Positions 7,163-16,910 of a DNA stretch of 64,000 nt are shown here, piece by piece. How positions within the stretch are numbered: position 1 is the stretch's first letter; every line of letters begins with the position of its first letter. The stretch is from Bacteroidales bacterium (GTDB lineage Bacteria; Bacteroidota; Bacteroidia; Bacteroidales; VadinHA17), in assembly GCA_009877105.1 (NCBI GenBank), contig WXFD01000013.1, forward strand, positions 1 to 64,000. The letters run 5' to 3'. A program made the translations under genes and the position numbers. A model generated the notes under the pieces. That model did not search any database. It had not been told where the DNA came from and worked only from the letters and a program-made list of their open reading frames with translations.

Positions 7163-10100
7163 ATGTACGAATATTCAGAAGACAATCTGATTGAAAAAAC
7201 CGCCATTGATTTATTCTACTATCGATTGGGTTGGGATACCCTATTGGCATTCAACAAGGAAAGCTATGGCGAAGGTAGTACTTTGGGCAGGCTGAACAGA
7301 AAAGAGGTGCTGCTCAAGAGGATTTTCTTTGAGAAGCTGAAACAGTTCAACCCAAACCTGCCTGAACAAGCCTACAATCAGGCATACGAAAAACTCATTG
7401 AAGAAAGTATTGCCAAGTCATTAGCGGAAATCAACTTTGAAAAATACCTATTGCTCCGTAATGGTATTCCGGTTGACTTCGTCAATGAAAAAGGAGAGCA
7501 GATAAAAAACAAAAAGCTGAAGGTATTTGATTTTGACAATGCAGACAATAACAACTTTCTAGCCGTTCGTCAATTATGGATCCAGGGTAGAAGCAACCGC
7601 GAGCGCAGACCTGACATAATCGGTTTTGTTAATGGGATTCCGCTACTGTTTATTGAACTGAAAGCAGCCCATCGGAAATTAGAAAACGCCTACAACGGAA
7701 ATTTCACAGACTACAAGGATGTAATTCCCAAACTATTTTATTACAATGCTTTTGTAATGCTGAGTAATGGTATTGAAAGCCGCATTGGCAGCATTACAGC
7801 CGAATATCAGCATTTTCACGAATGGAAACGCATTACCGAAGAAGATGAAGGCATAGTTGCCCTTGATAGAATAATTGTTGGTGTCTGCGAGAAAAAACGC
7901 TTTCTGGATCTATTCGAGAACTTCATTCTGTTTGATAATTCTTTGGGCAAAATCGTCAAACTCATTGCCCGGAATCATCAATTTATCGGTGTGAACAAAG
8001 CCATTGAAAACATACGGCACAAAGACCAACTCTACAAACTGGGGAAAATAAGTTTGGAAGAAAAACAAAAACTGGGTGTGTTCTGGCATACGCAGGGGAG
8101 CGGAAAATCCTACTCAATGGTTTTCTTCAGTCAAAAGATTCATCACAAATTCACGGGTAGTTATACTTTTTTGATTGTAACAGACCGTAACGAATTAGAC
8201 ACACAGATTTATGGTACTTTCAGCGGAGTAGGTGCTGTACCTCAGGTGAAAGCAGGTGAGAAAGATTCAATAAAAGCCGACAGCGGAAAGCATTTAAGAG
8301 AATTGCTCAGGTCAGACCACCGCTATTTATTTACACTCATTCACAAATTCAACTTTGAAGAAGAAATAACCCAAAGGGATAATATCATTGTCATGTCTGA
8401 TGAAGCCCACCGGACCCAGGGTGGGCAACTGGCAATGAATCTCCGCTATGCATTACCCAATGCTTCTTTTATAGGTTTCACAGGAACGCCGCTTTTCAAA
8501 GACGATGAAATTACCAGGCGAATTTTTGGTGATTATGTTTCCCGTTACGATTTCAAACGCAGTGTGGATGATGGCGCAACTGTTCCACTATACTATGAGA
8601 ACAGAGGCGAATATTTAGGATTGAAAAATCCGGTTATCAATGAGCAGATAAGGGCCATAATTGATACTGAGACGGAAGATCTCGACAGTGACCAGCGCAG
8701 CAGAATAGAACAACTTTTTGCCAGAGAATATCCAATATTAACCGCCCGAAAAAGGCTGGATGCCATTGCCAAAGATGTAGTCTGGCATTTCTGCAATCGA
8801 GGCTATAAAGGCAAGGGGATGTTTATTGCATTGGATAAACTCACTGCCGTAAAAATGTATGACCTGATTACGGAGCATTGGGGAAAATATGTGGAGCAAT
8901 TGGAAAAAGAAGTTTCCAAAGGAAAATATGGCGATCAGGAACTATTGGAGAAAAGCCGCGAACTGCAATGGATAAAAGAAACAGAGATTTGTGTGGTAAT
9001 AAGTTCTGAGCAAAACGAAATACAGAAATTCCAAAAATGGGATCTGGACATTGAGCCGCATCGGGTGAAAATGAATACCCAGGACCTTGAAACAAGGTTC
9101 AAAGATGAAAATGACCCCTTCCGTCTGGTGATTGTTTGTGCGATGTGGATCACGGGATTCGATGTTCCCTGCCTTTCAACTTTGTACCTGGACAAACCAT
9201 TGAAGTCGCATACATTGATGCAGGCTATTGCAAGAGCCAACCGTATCAATGAAGGAAAAAACAATGGTCTGATAGTGGACTATATTGAAACTTATGCTGC
9301 TTTGTTGGATGCTTTGGCTGTATATGGATCAGATGCTGACGAAGGTGGTGACGGCGGAGGCGGAGCCGGTAGAGGTGATGGAGGGGAATCCGAACCACCT
9401 GTCAGACCAAAAGATGAACTCATCAGGCAGTTGGAAGAAGCTTTGGAAGCGACTGAAACATTTTTGAAAGACGAGGTAAATTTTGATTTGAAGGAACTCA
9501 TCAATGCTGACGGTTTGCACAAATTGGCCGCACTGGAAAAAGCGGTGAATGCCGTTTATACCAATGACGAAACAAAACGCAAATTCCAGGTTCTGGCGAG
9601 AGAAGTTTTCAGGAAATATAAAGCACTTCAGCCTGACAAAATATTATTTAAATATGCACCAAGAAAGAACGCTATTGATGTAATTTACACTGCTATTGAA
9701 GATAATGTTGAAAGTGCAGATGTAACGTACCTTATGCGTAAAATTCAGGATGTGGTGGACGAATCCATAGAAAATATGGTTGCGAAACACAACCAGAACG
9801 AAGGAAAAATAATTGACCTTAGCGGCTTAGACTTCGATATGTTGGAAAAATACTTTCTGAAAACCGAAAATAAGAATGCAGCAGTTCAGTCACTCAAGGA
9901 CAAAGTAGAAAAGCAACTAAAGCGAATGGTAGAACGCAACCCAATGACAGTTGACTTTTACAAACGCTATCAGGAAATCATTGAAGAATACAACAGAGGA
10001 AAAGATGAAGTTGTAATCAAAGAGACATTCAGAAAATTGATTGAACTGGTTAATTCATATTCAGAAGAAGAAGCAGACACCAAACGGGAAGGACTGACAG

Positions 10101-10411
10101 ATGAGCAAAAAGCCATTTTCGACATTCTGAGATACGGGAAAAAATTAGAGGAAAAAGAGAAAAACAAAATCAAAAAAATATCCATTGAACTACTTGACGA
10201 GCTGAAACAGGACAAATTAAAAGTTGAACAATGGTCGGCTAAATCGGTAACAGCAGCTGCCGTTTACAACACAGTAAGCAAGACTTTATTTGAAACCTTG
10301 CCATACCCGACTTATCAAACAGACGACGTTGACTTAAAAACGAATTTAGTCTATGAACACTTAAAACAGCAATATTTTGGTGGAGGAATAAGTATTTACG
10401 GCCAATATTAA
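7163..10411 (+). CDS. hsdR: Type I restriction enzyme subunit R
   Basis: This 1082-residue protein is the ATP-dependent translocase/nuclease of the type I system. The N-terminal nuclease has the PD-(D/E)xK pattern: PD at 150-151, then E165-L-K167. The superfamily 2 motor follows with Walker A (TQGSGKS), the DEAH box and the GFTGTP motif. A glycine- and acid-rich linker (GGDGGGGAG) separates the motor from the helical C-terminal part. The open frame extends upstream to a TTG at 7133, but the ATG at 7163 (MYEYSEDNLIEK) matches the usual HsdR start. The 30 bases before it contain the inverted form of the GTGAAAAG repeat seen in hsdS. Confidence 0.95.
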   Translation: MYEYSEDNLIEKTAIDLFYYRLGWDTLLAFNKESYGEGSTLGRLNRKEVLLKRIFFEKLKQFNPNLPEQAYNQAYEKLIEESIAKSLAEINFEKYLLLRNGIPVDFVNEKGEQIKNKKLKVFDFDNADNNNFLAVRQLWIQGRSNRERRPDIIGFVNGIPLLFIELKAAHRKLENAYNGNFTDYKDVIPKLFYYNAFVMLSNGIESRIGSITAEYQHFHEWKRITEEDEGIVALDRIIVGVCEKKRFLDLFENFILFDNSLGKIVKLIARNHQFIGVNKAIENIRHKDQLYKLGKISLEEKQKLGVFWHTQGSGKSYSMVFFSQKIHHKFTGSYTFLIVTDRNELDTQIYGTFSGVGAVPQVKAGEKDSIKADSGKHLRELLRSDHRYLFTLIHKFNFEEEITQRDNIIVMSDEAHRTQGGQLAMNLRYALPNASFIGFTGTPLFKDDEITRRIFGDYVSRYDFKRSVDDGATVPLYYENRGEYLGLKNPVINEQIRAIIDTETEDLDSDQRSRIEQLFAREYPILTARKRLDAIAKDVVWHFCNRGYKGKGMFIALDKLTAVKMYDLITEHWGKYVEQLEKEVSKGKYGDQELLEKSRELQWIKETEICVVISSEQNEIQKFQKWDLDIEPHRVKMNTQDLETRFKDENDPFRLVIVCAMWITGFDVPCLSTLYLDKPLKSHTLMQAIARANRINEGKNNGLIVDYIETYAALLDALAVYGSDADEGGDGGGGAGRGDGGESEPPVRPKDELIRQLEEALEATETFLKDEVNFDLKELINADGLHKLAALEKAVNAVYTNDETKRKFQVLAREVFRKYKALQPDKILFKYAPRKNAIDVIYTAIEDNVESADVTYLMRKIQDVVDESIENMVAKHNQNEGKIIDLSGLDFDMLEKYFLKTENKNAAVQSLKDKVEKQLKRMVERNPMTVDFYKRYQEIIEEYNRGKDEVVIKETFRKLIELVNSYSEEEADTKREGLTDEQKAIFDILRYGKKLEEKEKNKIKKISIELLDELKQDKLKVEQWSAKSVTAAAVYNTVSKTLFETLPYPTYQTDDVDLKTNLVYEHLKQQYFGGGISIYGQY

Positions 10412-11261
10412 CCCACGCATTTTGCAAGCACATGGCCAAAGCCGCACAGGACCAGGCACAGACCAAACCGACACACACATTGATAATGGAACTCCGCAAT
10501 GGTAATTGTTTGCAAACATGATGGACAAGAACGCCAACCGGTAACCGCCGGTAACGATTCTTCACACTGCACCGTTCTCCATCTGAGGTATTACAAACCG
10601 CCGGCCTTTCCGGATATGGATAAACTTACATGCTTTGGAGCAATGCCTGTATCTGCTCAAGGTTGTCCCTGATTTCCATCTCCTTCATCATTTTCTTGCT
10701 TCCCTGTTTCATCCCGTTAAGGTTCTTGAGCATGTTGTAATATACCTTATTGATGGTTTTTTTGTCCTTCCCGGCCAGTACCTGTTCAATTGAAAGCTTC
10801 CCTTAATTAGCAACAGTTAAATTCAGATATTTTCATTTGATATCTATGTCCATCTGAAATATGATTTATCGGTGGAATGTTCATTGTTTATTCAGGACTG
10901 ACTGCTCCCTTTCCGGAGGTAGCATCCACTAAGAACAACCGGGGAAGGAAATACATTGGATGCTTAAATAAATTGTCCGATTTATTGTTGGAAGTTCAAA
11001 ATAATCCTGCCTCAACGTAGTCCCAGCCGGAAAAGTGATCATTATGTACGCCGGGAAGGATCGTTGTGTTTATCCGGGAAATATTGTGTTTCCGTCGTGC
11101 CCACAAAATGACTCCCATTTACAAACTGGAAATAACAGCACATCAGGCAGGAACCACTCTCCGGCAGGAATTATAACAGCCTGAAAGCCCGGAAATTCAG
11201 ATTGTTGATAAAAATATTTGGAATTCAATGAATATATATTTAAATTTGAACTCTGTATTAA
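10412..11261. other. Gene-poor junction after the restriction operon
   Basis: No intact gene is supported in these 850 bases. They contain a short minus-strand coding remnant (10626-10805), a duplicated GGTAACCGCC/GGTAAC word near 10540, and the AT-rich promoter region of the Fur-family gene at the right end. The base composition shifts here from AT-rich (restriction operon) to the more balanced composition of the rest of the window, so the acquired segment probably ends here. Confidence 0.5.
10626..10805 (-). pseudogene. Possible C-terminal remnant of a helical protein
   Basis: Read on the minus strand, 57 codons are open between an in-frame TAA and the stop at 10626, with no start codon near the left end. 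The translation is Lys- and Met-rich and helical (for example VYYNMLKNLNGMKQGSKK, then LEQIQALLQSM). It looks like the tail of a lost gene. I do not recognise the family, and chance cannot be excluded. Confidence 0.3.
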
Positions 11262-11291
11262 ATAATAATCATTATTATCTAATAATTATTA
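11262..11291 (+). promoter_or_regulatory. Per/Fur-box-like palindromes before the regulator gene
   Basis: ATAATAAT-C-ATTATTAT (11262-11278) is a perfect 8-1-8 palindrome. Its inner part has the 7-1-7 layout of the PerR box (TTATAATNATTATAA). A second perfect palindrome, TAATAATTATTA, occupies 11280-11291 and ends three bases before the start codon at 11295. Both lie directly before a Fur/PerR-family gene, so autoregulation is the simple reading. The AT-rich composition makes some palindromy expected by chance. Confidence 0.6.
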
Positions 11292-11294
11292 TTA

Positions 11295-11726
11295 ATGGAT
11301 AACAACCAGGTCATAAAGATCCTTGTCGGGAACAACCTGAAGGTGACGCCGCAGAGAACAGCACTGCTCGCGGCACTCCTCGATCTGCACAATCATCCCA
11401 CCGCAGAGGATATAATAGATTATCTGAGGGTTAATCATCCCCATATTTCAGTAGGAACCGTTTACAAGAACCTTGAGACCTTCGTGGCCAAAGGAATAAT
11501 AACAAGGGTAAAAACCGGCGATGAGATACTGAGGTATGATGCCGTAAAGGAAATGCATCATCATCTTTATTGTGCCGACACTGAGCGTATAGAAGATTTT
11601 TATGACGAAGATCTGAATAAAATCCTCGAAGACTACTTCAGCAAAAAGAGAATTCCGAACTTTGTGGTTGAAGACATTAAGCTTCAGATAATAGGGAAAT
11701 TCGTGAATAACCGCCAGGCCTCATGA
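11295..11726 (+). CDS. perR: Fur-family peroxide regulator, PerR-like
   Basis: This 143-residue protein is a Fur-superfamily repressor. The winged-helix part has KVTPQRTALLAAL and HPTAEDIIDYL, with the recognition segment SVGTVYKNLETF. The metal region has H34 and the HHH run 88-90. PerR proteins sense peroxide through Fe-catalysed oxidation of histidines in such a site. The structural zinc site looks incomplete: the usual CxxC after the HHH run is YCADTE with only C93, and no second CxxC is seen at the C-terminus. The following genes (Dps-like protein, peroxiredoxin) are classic PerR targets, which supports PerR over Fur, Zur or Nur. Confidence 0.8.
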   Translation: MDNNQVIKILVGNNLKVTPQRTALLAALLDLHNHPTAEDIIDYLRVNHPHISVGTVYKNLETFVAKGIITRVKTGDEILRYDAVKEMHHHLYCADTERIEDFYDEDLNKILEDYFSKKRIPNFVVEDIKLQIIGKFVNNRQAS

Positions 11727-11825
11727 AAGGAACGTGTCAGGGGAAAATGCAATCGCGTGATCATCGGCGGACGGGTTTACAGGCGGCAGGGAAAAAGATA
11801 ATTTCAAGCACTAAATCATAACACT

Positions 11826-12326
11826 ATGGCAGAAATTGGAAGATCAATCGTAAAAATGGATGTTGACAGCCTCATCAATCTCCTTAACAAGGCCCTGGCC
11901 GACGAGTGGCTGGCCTATTATCAGTACTGGATCGGGGCAAAGGTTGTCAAGGGTCCGATGAAAGACGCAGTTATCAGCGAGCTCGACCTCCATGCCACGG
12001 AAGAGCTGGGGCATGCGCAACTGCTGGTCACAAGGATAGTTCAGCTCGGTGGAACGCCCCTGCTGACGCCCGAAGACTGGTTCAAAATGACGAACTGCGG
12101 CTATGATGCCCCCACTGATGAGTATGTGGAGGAAGTTCTTAACCAGAATATCAAGGGTGAGCAATGCGCTATTAAAACCTACAGCCACCTGCTCGACCTT
12201 ACCAGGGAAGGCGATCCGGTTACCTACGACATAATACTGCGCATCCTGGCCGATGAGGTTGAGCATGAGGAAGATCTTGTTGCCCTGAAGGAAGATCTCG
12301 ATTTCATGCTGATGAAAAGAAGATAG
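11826..12326 (+). CDS. Dps-like thioferritin (DPSL), ferritin-like protein
   Basis: This 166-residue ferritin-like protein has the di-iron ligands E27, E60 with H63 (EExxH), E112 and E144 with H147. Two cysteines, C91 (TNCGYD) and C114 (GEQC), flank the active site in sequence. This cysteine pair is the mark of the Dps-like (DPSL, thioferritin) group described from Sulfolobus and Bacteroides fragilis, which uses peroxide to oxidise and store iron in a 12-subunit cage. It follows the PerR-like gene and precedes a peroxiredoxin, so a role in peroxide and iron control in the cytoplasm is likely. The length fits the group. Confidence 0.82.
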   Translation: MAEIGRSIVKMDVDSLINLLNKALADEWLAYYQYWIGAKVVKGPMKDAVISELDLHATEELGHAQLLVTRIVQLGGTPLLTPEDWFKMTNCGYDAPTDEYVEEVLNQNIKGEQCAIKTYSHLLDLTREGDPVTYDIILRILADEVEHEEDLVALKEDLDFMLMKRR

Positions 12327-12457
12327 GCAGAGGGTTCAAATGGGAATTGCCGCCCGGGGAGATATGAAATTCCTGATCCGGGCCGGCCAGATTCCCCCGG
12401 AAAACAATCTGCATCAAATGATGATTAATTTTTTATTTACTCATTAAAATACATATT

Positions 12458-13165
12458 ATGGAAGAAAAAACTTACACAATGCCGCGCATAGGGGAAAAGG
12501 CCCCTGAATTCAAAGCTGTTACAACACAGGGAGACATCAATTTCCCGTCCGACTACAAGGGAAGCTGGGTGATTCTTTTCAGCCATCCCGCCGATTTCAC
12601 GCCAGTCTGCACATCGGAATTCATGACATTCGCCACCATGGAAAAACAATTCAACGAGGCAAACTGCAAACTGGTAGGGCTTTCAGTCGACGGGCTCTAC
12701 AGCCATATTGCATGGCTCCGCACAATAAAGGAAAAGATAGAATACAAGGGAATGAAGAATGTTGAGGTTACCTTTCCGCTCATTGAGGACATTACCATGG
12801 AAGTTGCAAAAACCTACGGGATGCTGCAACCGGGTGAAAGTTCCACGAAAGCTGTGAGGGCAGTCTTCTTCATTGATCCGCAGGGTATCATCCGCACGAT
12901 TATTTATTATCCGCTCAGCCTTGGACGGAACTTCGAGGAGATTTACAGGGTTCTCATCGGATTGCAGACCGCCGATGCTTTCTCTGTAGCACTTCCCGCC
13001 GACTGGCGTCCGGGTGACGACGTGATTGTTCCTACTGCCGGCTCCTGCGGAGTTGCAAAGGAAAGAATGGAAAGCAAGAATGACATGACCTGCTACGACT
13101 GGTTCTTCTGCACAAAAAAGCTTGACAAGGAAAAAGTGCTGAGCACGGTCATCAAAAAGAAATAA
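12458..13165 (+). CDS. Peroxiredoxin, Prx6/archaeal type
   Basis: This 235-residue AhpC/TSA-family thiol peroxidase reduces hydrogen peroxide and organic peroxides. The peroxidatic cysteine is C51 in DFTPVCTSE. The long C-terminal arm is typical of the Prx6 group, and it carries C197, C212 and C218 (SCGV, MTCYDWFFC), as in archaeal enzymes where a C-terminal cysteine pair takes part in disulfide chemistry. The protein has no signal peptide, so it is cytoplasmic. It belongs functionally with the PerR-like and Dps-like genes upstream and is closed by a strong terminator at 13189-13240. Confidence 0.9.
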   Translation: MEEKTYTMPRIGEKAPEFKAVTTQGDINFPSDYKGSWVILFSHPADFTPVCTSEFMTFATMEKQFNEANCKLVGLSVDGLYSHIAWLRTIKEKIEYKGMKNVEVTFPLIEDITMEVAKTYGMLQPGESSTKAVRAVFFIDPQGIIRTIIYYPLSLGRNFEEIYRVLIGLQTADAFSVALPADWRPGDDVIVPTAGSCGVAKERMESKNDMTCYDWFFCTKKLDKEKVLSTVIKKK

Positions 13166-13188
13166 GCTCTTTTGTCACAACTCATTTT

Positions 13189-13240
13189 GCCCCTGTGATT
13201 CCCGGCCTGACGGCATAATGACTCACAGGGGCATCTTTTT
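13189..13240 (+). terminator. Rho-independent terminator after the peroxiredoxin gene
   Basis: GCCCCTGTGA (13189-13198) and TCACAGGGGC (13223-13232) form a perfect 10-bp stem followed by ATCTTTTT. It lies 24 bases after the peroxiredoxin stop. Confidence 0.85.
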
Positions 13241-13423
13241 CAATCGTATCAGCACGACAGGGCAGCAGAACTTACCGGGCGGATCCTGACCCGGATTTAT
13301 CCGCTTTTTCACGGAAAGTGATCCTTCACAAAACAATTTGATGTATTTTTGCTGACCAAAAAGGTACCTGGTCCTGTATTCAGGAAACATGGTATCATCC
13401 GGAATCTTTAAATCTCATGCCTT

Positions 13424-13816
13424 ATGATGGAAATCACCTTTGACGGAGGGAAAGTGGTTACGGCACATTACAACGGACACAGTATCAGAACGGATCAACC
13501 GACTGACAATGGCGGCGGCGGCACTGCACCCGCTCCCTTTGACCTTTACCTGGCATCGATCGCCACCTGCACGGGCGTTTATGTGAAATCATTCTGCGAT
13601 AACAGGCAGATCCCGGCTGAAAACATAAAACTGACCCAGACCGTCCGGTACAACAATGAGACGGGCCTGCCCGAAGAGGTTAACATTGAAATAAAATTAC
13701 CCCCTGATTTTCCTGAGAAATACAAGTCATCAATCCTTCATGTGGCAGGATTGTGCAAGGTCAAGAGATCAGTTGCCGAACCCCCTGATTTCATTATAAC
13801 CGCAACACAGGGGTAA
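13424..13816 (+). CDS. OsmC-family protein
   Basis: This 130-residue protein is of the OsmC/Ohr fold. The two active-site cysteines of the fold are present: C49 in SIATCTGVY and C111 in AGLCKVKRS. OsmC and Ohr enzymes reduce organic hydroperoxides using these thiols; the YhfA-like subgroup has less certain roles. The start is the first of two adjacent ATG codons. It follows the peroxide-defence genes but lies beyond their terminator, so it is likely transcribed on its own, and it converges on xylA. Confidence 0.85.
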   Translation: MMEITFDGGKVVTAHYNGHSIRTDQPTDNGGGGTAPAPFDLYLASIATCTGVYVKSFCDNRQIPAENIKLTQTVRYNNETGLPEEVNIEIKLPPDFPEKYKSSILHVAGLCKVKRSVAEPPDFIITATQG

Positions 13817-13874
13817 GTGACAGCTAAAAACAGGATCGCAGATTATTGCAGCTCTGACCGGGCTGGGAGATAAT

Positions 13875-15200
13875 TTATTCCAGGTATATATTTATCAGCT
13901 GCTCGAGCAGTTCCTGTTTTCCGCTTCTCACCTCAGGCTCCCCGCTTTTAAGGGCAATCTCCCTGAGATCCTCCAGCGTAAGTTTACCTTCCTCGAAATC
14001 CTTACCGGGACCCGAATCAAAGGATTCGTATCTTTTCTTCCTGATCATCAGATAATTACTTTCATCCAGGATCCTGTCGGCAATGTACAGTGCCCTTGCA
14101 AAGGTGTCCATTCCGCTTATATGCGCTATGAAAAGGTCCTCCGGATCAGTTGAATTCCTTCTTATATGCGCATCGAAATTAATGCCGCCCGTTTTAAATC
14201 CTCCCGCCTGGAGGATCACCATCATTGCTTCGGTTATTTCATAGATATTGGTCGGGAACTCGTCTGTATCCCAGCCGTTCTGATAGTCGCCCTTGTTGGC
14301 ATCAATGCTCCCCAGCATTCCGGCATCGGCAGCAACCTGGAGTTCGTGTTGGAAGGTATGTCCTGCCAGTATTGCATGATTGGTCTCAAGGTTGAGCTTG
14401 AAATCCTTGTCCAGCCCGTATTTATGTAAAAATCCGATGATGGAGGCCGAATCATAGTCATATTGATGCTTGGTGGGCTCCATTGGTTTGGGTTCAATCA
14501 GGAATGTGCCCCTGAAACCTCTCTTCCTTCCGTAATCGCGGGCAAGGGTAAGCATCATTGCCATATGATCGAGTTCGCGTTTCATGTCGGTGTTGTGAAG
14601 GGTCATGTATCCTTCCCGTCCGCCCCAGAAAACATAGTTCTCCCCTCCCAGCTCGATAGTTGCATCGATCGCGTTCCTTAGCTGAACGGCCACATTGGTC
14701 AGCACATTGAAATCGGGGTTGGTTGCCGCACCGTTCATGTAGCGGGGATGGGAAAAAAGATTTGATGTGCCCCAGAGGAGCCTGACACCGGTCTGTTCCT
14801 GCATTGTCTTCATGACAGGCACATACCTGGCAAGGCGTTTCTCCAGGTCGAGAACCGAACCTTCATTCCCCACAACATCCACATCATGAAAACAATAGAA
14901 TTGAGCCCCTATTTTTGTAACAAACTCAAAGGCAGCATCCAGTTTCTGCCTGATCTTTTCATCGCCCTTAAGGCTGCTCCACGGGTAGGCATGCGTGGCA
15001 TCACCGAACTGGTCCGTACCGTCGCCACAGAATGAGTGCCAGAAGGCAATGGCAAAACGCAGGTGATCCTTCATCTTTTTCCCTGCGATCACCTGTTCGG
15101 GATCATACCACCTGAAAGCAAGGGGATTTTTTGACTTTTTCCCCTCGTATTCAATTTTCCCTATTCCGGGATAAAATTCTTTTACACCCTTGTAAATCAT
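13875..15200 (-). CDS. xylA: Xylose isomerase
   Basis: This 441-residue enzyme converts D-xylose to D-xylulose. It shows the family signatures FCFHDVDVV (as FYCFHDVDV), [15 protein letters not shown] and GSIDANKGD with the metal-binding Asp, Glu and His residues, and ends at the normal length for the class II enzymes of Bacteroidota. The open frame runs on upstream to 15404 through the end of xylulokinase in another frame, but the sequence matches the family only from the ATG at 15200 ([16 protein letters not shown]), so that start was chosen. It lies 43 bases after xylB and is probably co-transcribed with it. Confidence 0.96.
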   Translation of the reverse strand: MIYKGVKEFYPGIGKIEYEGKKSKNPLAFRWYDPEQVIAGKKMKDHLRFAIAFWHSFCGDGTDQFGDATHAYPWSSLKGDEKIRQKLDAAFEFVTKIGAQFYCFHDVDVVGNEGSVLDLEKRLARYVPVMKTMQEQTGVRLLWGTSNLFSHPRYMNGAATNPDFNVLTNVAVQLRNAIDATIELGGENYVFWGGREGYMTLHNTDMKRELDHMAMMLTLARDYGRKRGFRGTFLIEPKPMEPTKHQYDYDSASIIGFLHKYGLDKDFKLNLETNHAILAGHTFQHELQVAADAGMLGSIDANKGDYQNGWDTDEFPTNIYEITEAMMVILQAGGFKTGGINFDAHIRRNSTDPEDLFIAHISGMDTFARALYIADRILDESNYLMIRKKRYESFDSGPGKDFEEGKLTLEDLREIALKSGEPEVRSGKQELLEQLINIYLE

Positions 15201-15243
15201 ACTGATGAATTTAAAATGATTATTGCTGATCTGAACATTATTT

Positions 15244-16722
15244 TCAAACTGAGGAAAGAAGCTCTTTCCATCTGTGATATGCTTCGTCGTAAGCCCGGGT
15301 TCTTTTACTGTCGGGGCCGTGCTTTCCCACAGCTGCAAGGCCTGCAAATGCTTCTCCGGCCGATTTGTAGTACCCGCATCCGATTCCTGCACCGCGGGCG
15401 GCACCGAGCGATCCGTCGGTATTGTACAGATGTATCTCCACTCCCGTAATGCATGCCAGGGTTTCCCTGAAAACAGGACTCAGGAACAGATTGGCGCTGC
15501 CCGTCCTGATAACATCGGGATCAATGCCGGTTTCCTTCATTATATCCAGACCGTACCTGAATGCAAAAGCTATCCCTTCCTGGGCGGCCCTGTAAAGATG
15601 GGCATTTGAGTGCCTGTTGAAATTCAGGCCGCTGATCCTGCATCCGATGTCCCTGTTCATCAGTATTCTCTCGGCTCCGTTGCCGAAGGGAAGAATGGCA
15701 AGTCCGTCGGCACCCGGCTCAGTCCCGGCAGCCAGGAGGTTCATTTCCTCATACGACCTGCCGCATCCGGCTTGTTTTTTGAGCCAGGAGTTAAGGATCC
15801 CGGTCCCGTTAATGCATAATAGAACTCCCAGGCGCGGTTTCCGTACAGAATGATTTACATGAAGGAAGGTATTCACCCTTGAAAGCCTGTCATATTTTGT
15901 CTGGTCGGTGATCCCGTATATTACGCCAGAGGTGCCGGCGGTTGCTGCAACCTCCCCCGGGTCAAGAACATTGAGCGAGAGGGCATTGTTCGGCTGATCG
16001 CCGGCCCTGTATGCCACCGGGATCCCTTCAGGCAGCCCGAGATCGGCAGCCACGCCGGGTGTCAGGCAGCCCTGAAGTGAGAATGAATCCTCAGGCTTTG
16101 CAAGCAGGTCCCTGTTGAAAGCAAAAAAATCCATCAACTCCGGCGAGATGTCCGATCTTATGTAATCCCAGAAGATCCCTTCAGAAAGACCCGAGTATGA
16201 TGTTTTTATTTCTCCCGTCATCCTCAGTGCAATATAATCGCCCGGGAGCAGCACCTTGTAAATTTTATCGTATATCTCCGGCTCATTTTCCTTAACCCAG
16301 GCAAGCTTTGCGGCCGTGAAATTCCCCGGCGAGTTGAGGAGATGCGACAGGCAGAATTCACTGCCGAGACCGTTGAACATCCTTTCACCGTAACTGACGG
16401 CCCTGCTGTCGCACCATATTATTGCAGGCCGTAAAACGGAACCGTTCCTGTCAATTATCACCAGTCCGTGCATCTGGTACGCGATGCCTACGGCACCTAT
16501 CCTGCTGCTTTCCGGACCAAGCCGGCTTGTGCATTCCTGCACCGCGAGCCGCAGATTAAACCACCATTCCTCAGGCTCCTGCTCGGCCCACCCGGGTTTC
16601 GCTGAAAGGATCTTCATTTCCTCTTTGGGGGAATAGGCAGTTGCAAGACATTTTCCGGATTCCCCGTCAATCACGGATACCTTTACGGAAGAGCTGCCCA
16701 CATCGATTCCCAGAAAAAACAT
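15244..16722 (-). CDS. xylB: Xylulokinase
   Basis: This 492-residue FGGY-family sugar kinase phosphorylates D-xylulose to xylulose 5-phosphate, which enters the pentose phosphate pathway. The N-terminal phosphate-binding segment [17 protein letters not shown], the AYQMHGLV segment typical of xylulokinases, and the GDQPNNALS and ATAGTSGV segments of the second domain are all present. It precedes xylA in transcription order. The 188 bases upstream hold no gene. No xylose transporter or XylR-type regulator is visible nearby. Confidence 0.93.
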   Translation of the reverse strand: MFFLGIDVGSSSVKVSVIDGESGKCLATAYSPKEEMKILSAKPGWAEQEPEEWWFNLRLAVQECTSRLGPESSRIGAVGIAYQMHGLVIIDRNGSVLRPAIIWCDSRAVSYGERMFNGLGSEFCLSHLLNSPGNFTAAKLAWVKENEPEIYDKIYKVLLPGDYIALRMTGEIKTSYSGLSEGIFWDYIRSDISPELMDFFAFNRDLLAKPEDSFSLQGCLTPGVAADLGLPEGIPVAYRAGDQPNNALSLNVLDPGEVAATAGTSGVIYGITDQTKYDRLSRVNTFLHVNHSVRKPRLGVLLCINGTGILNSWLKKQAGCGRSYEEMNLLAAGTEPGADGLAILPFGNGAERILMNRDIGCRISGLNFNRHSNAHLYRAAQEGIAFAFRYGLDIMKETGIDPDVIRTGSANLFLSPVFRETLACITGVEIHLYNTDGSLGAARGAGIGCGYYKSAGEAFAGLAAVGKHGPDSKRTRAYDEAYHRWKELLSSV

Positions 16723-16910
16723 ACTGACCTGTATTTATCTTAATTATCCTGAGCACCCGATTCCCCGGGTGACATAACCGGTTTTCCCGAAGCATCATCA
16801 AACAAATTTAAAATAAAAAGCATCTGAAATTAACTTCATCCATGAATTTCGGGAAAGGATTACCCCGATCGCCGGCTCTTAAGTGTTTTGTTGCCCTGTA
16901 ATGAGTCTTT

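Noticed and set aside
9285..9522. Short frames on both strands in the glycine-rich part of hsdR.
   Set aside because: They arise from the low-complexity linker sequence of HsdR.
15201..15404. N-terminal extension of xylose isomerase.
   Set aside because: It overlaps xylulokinase in another frame and has no match to the family; the ATG at 15200 fits.
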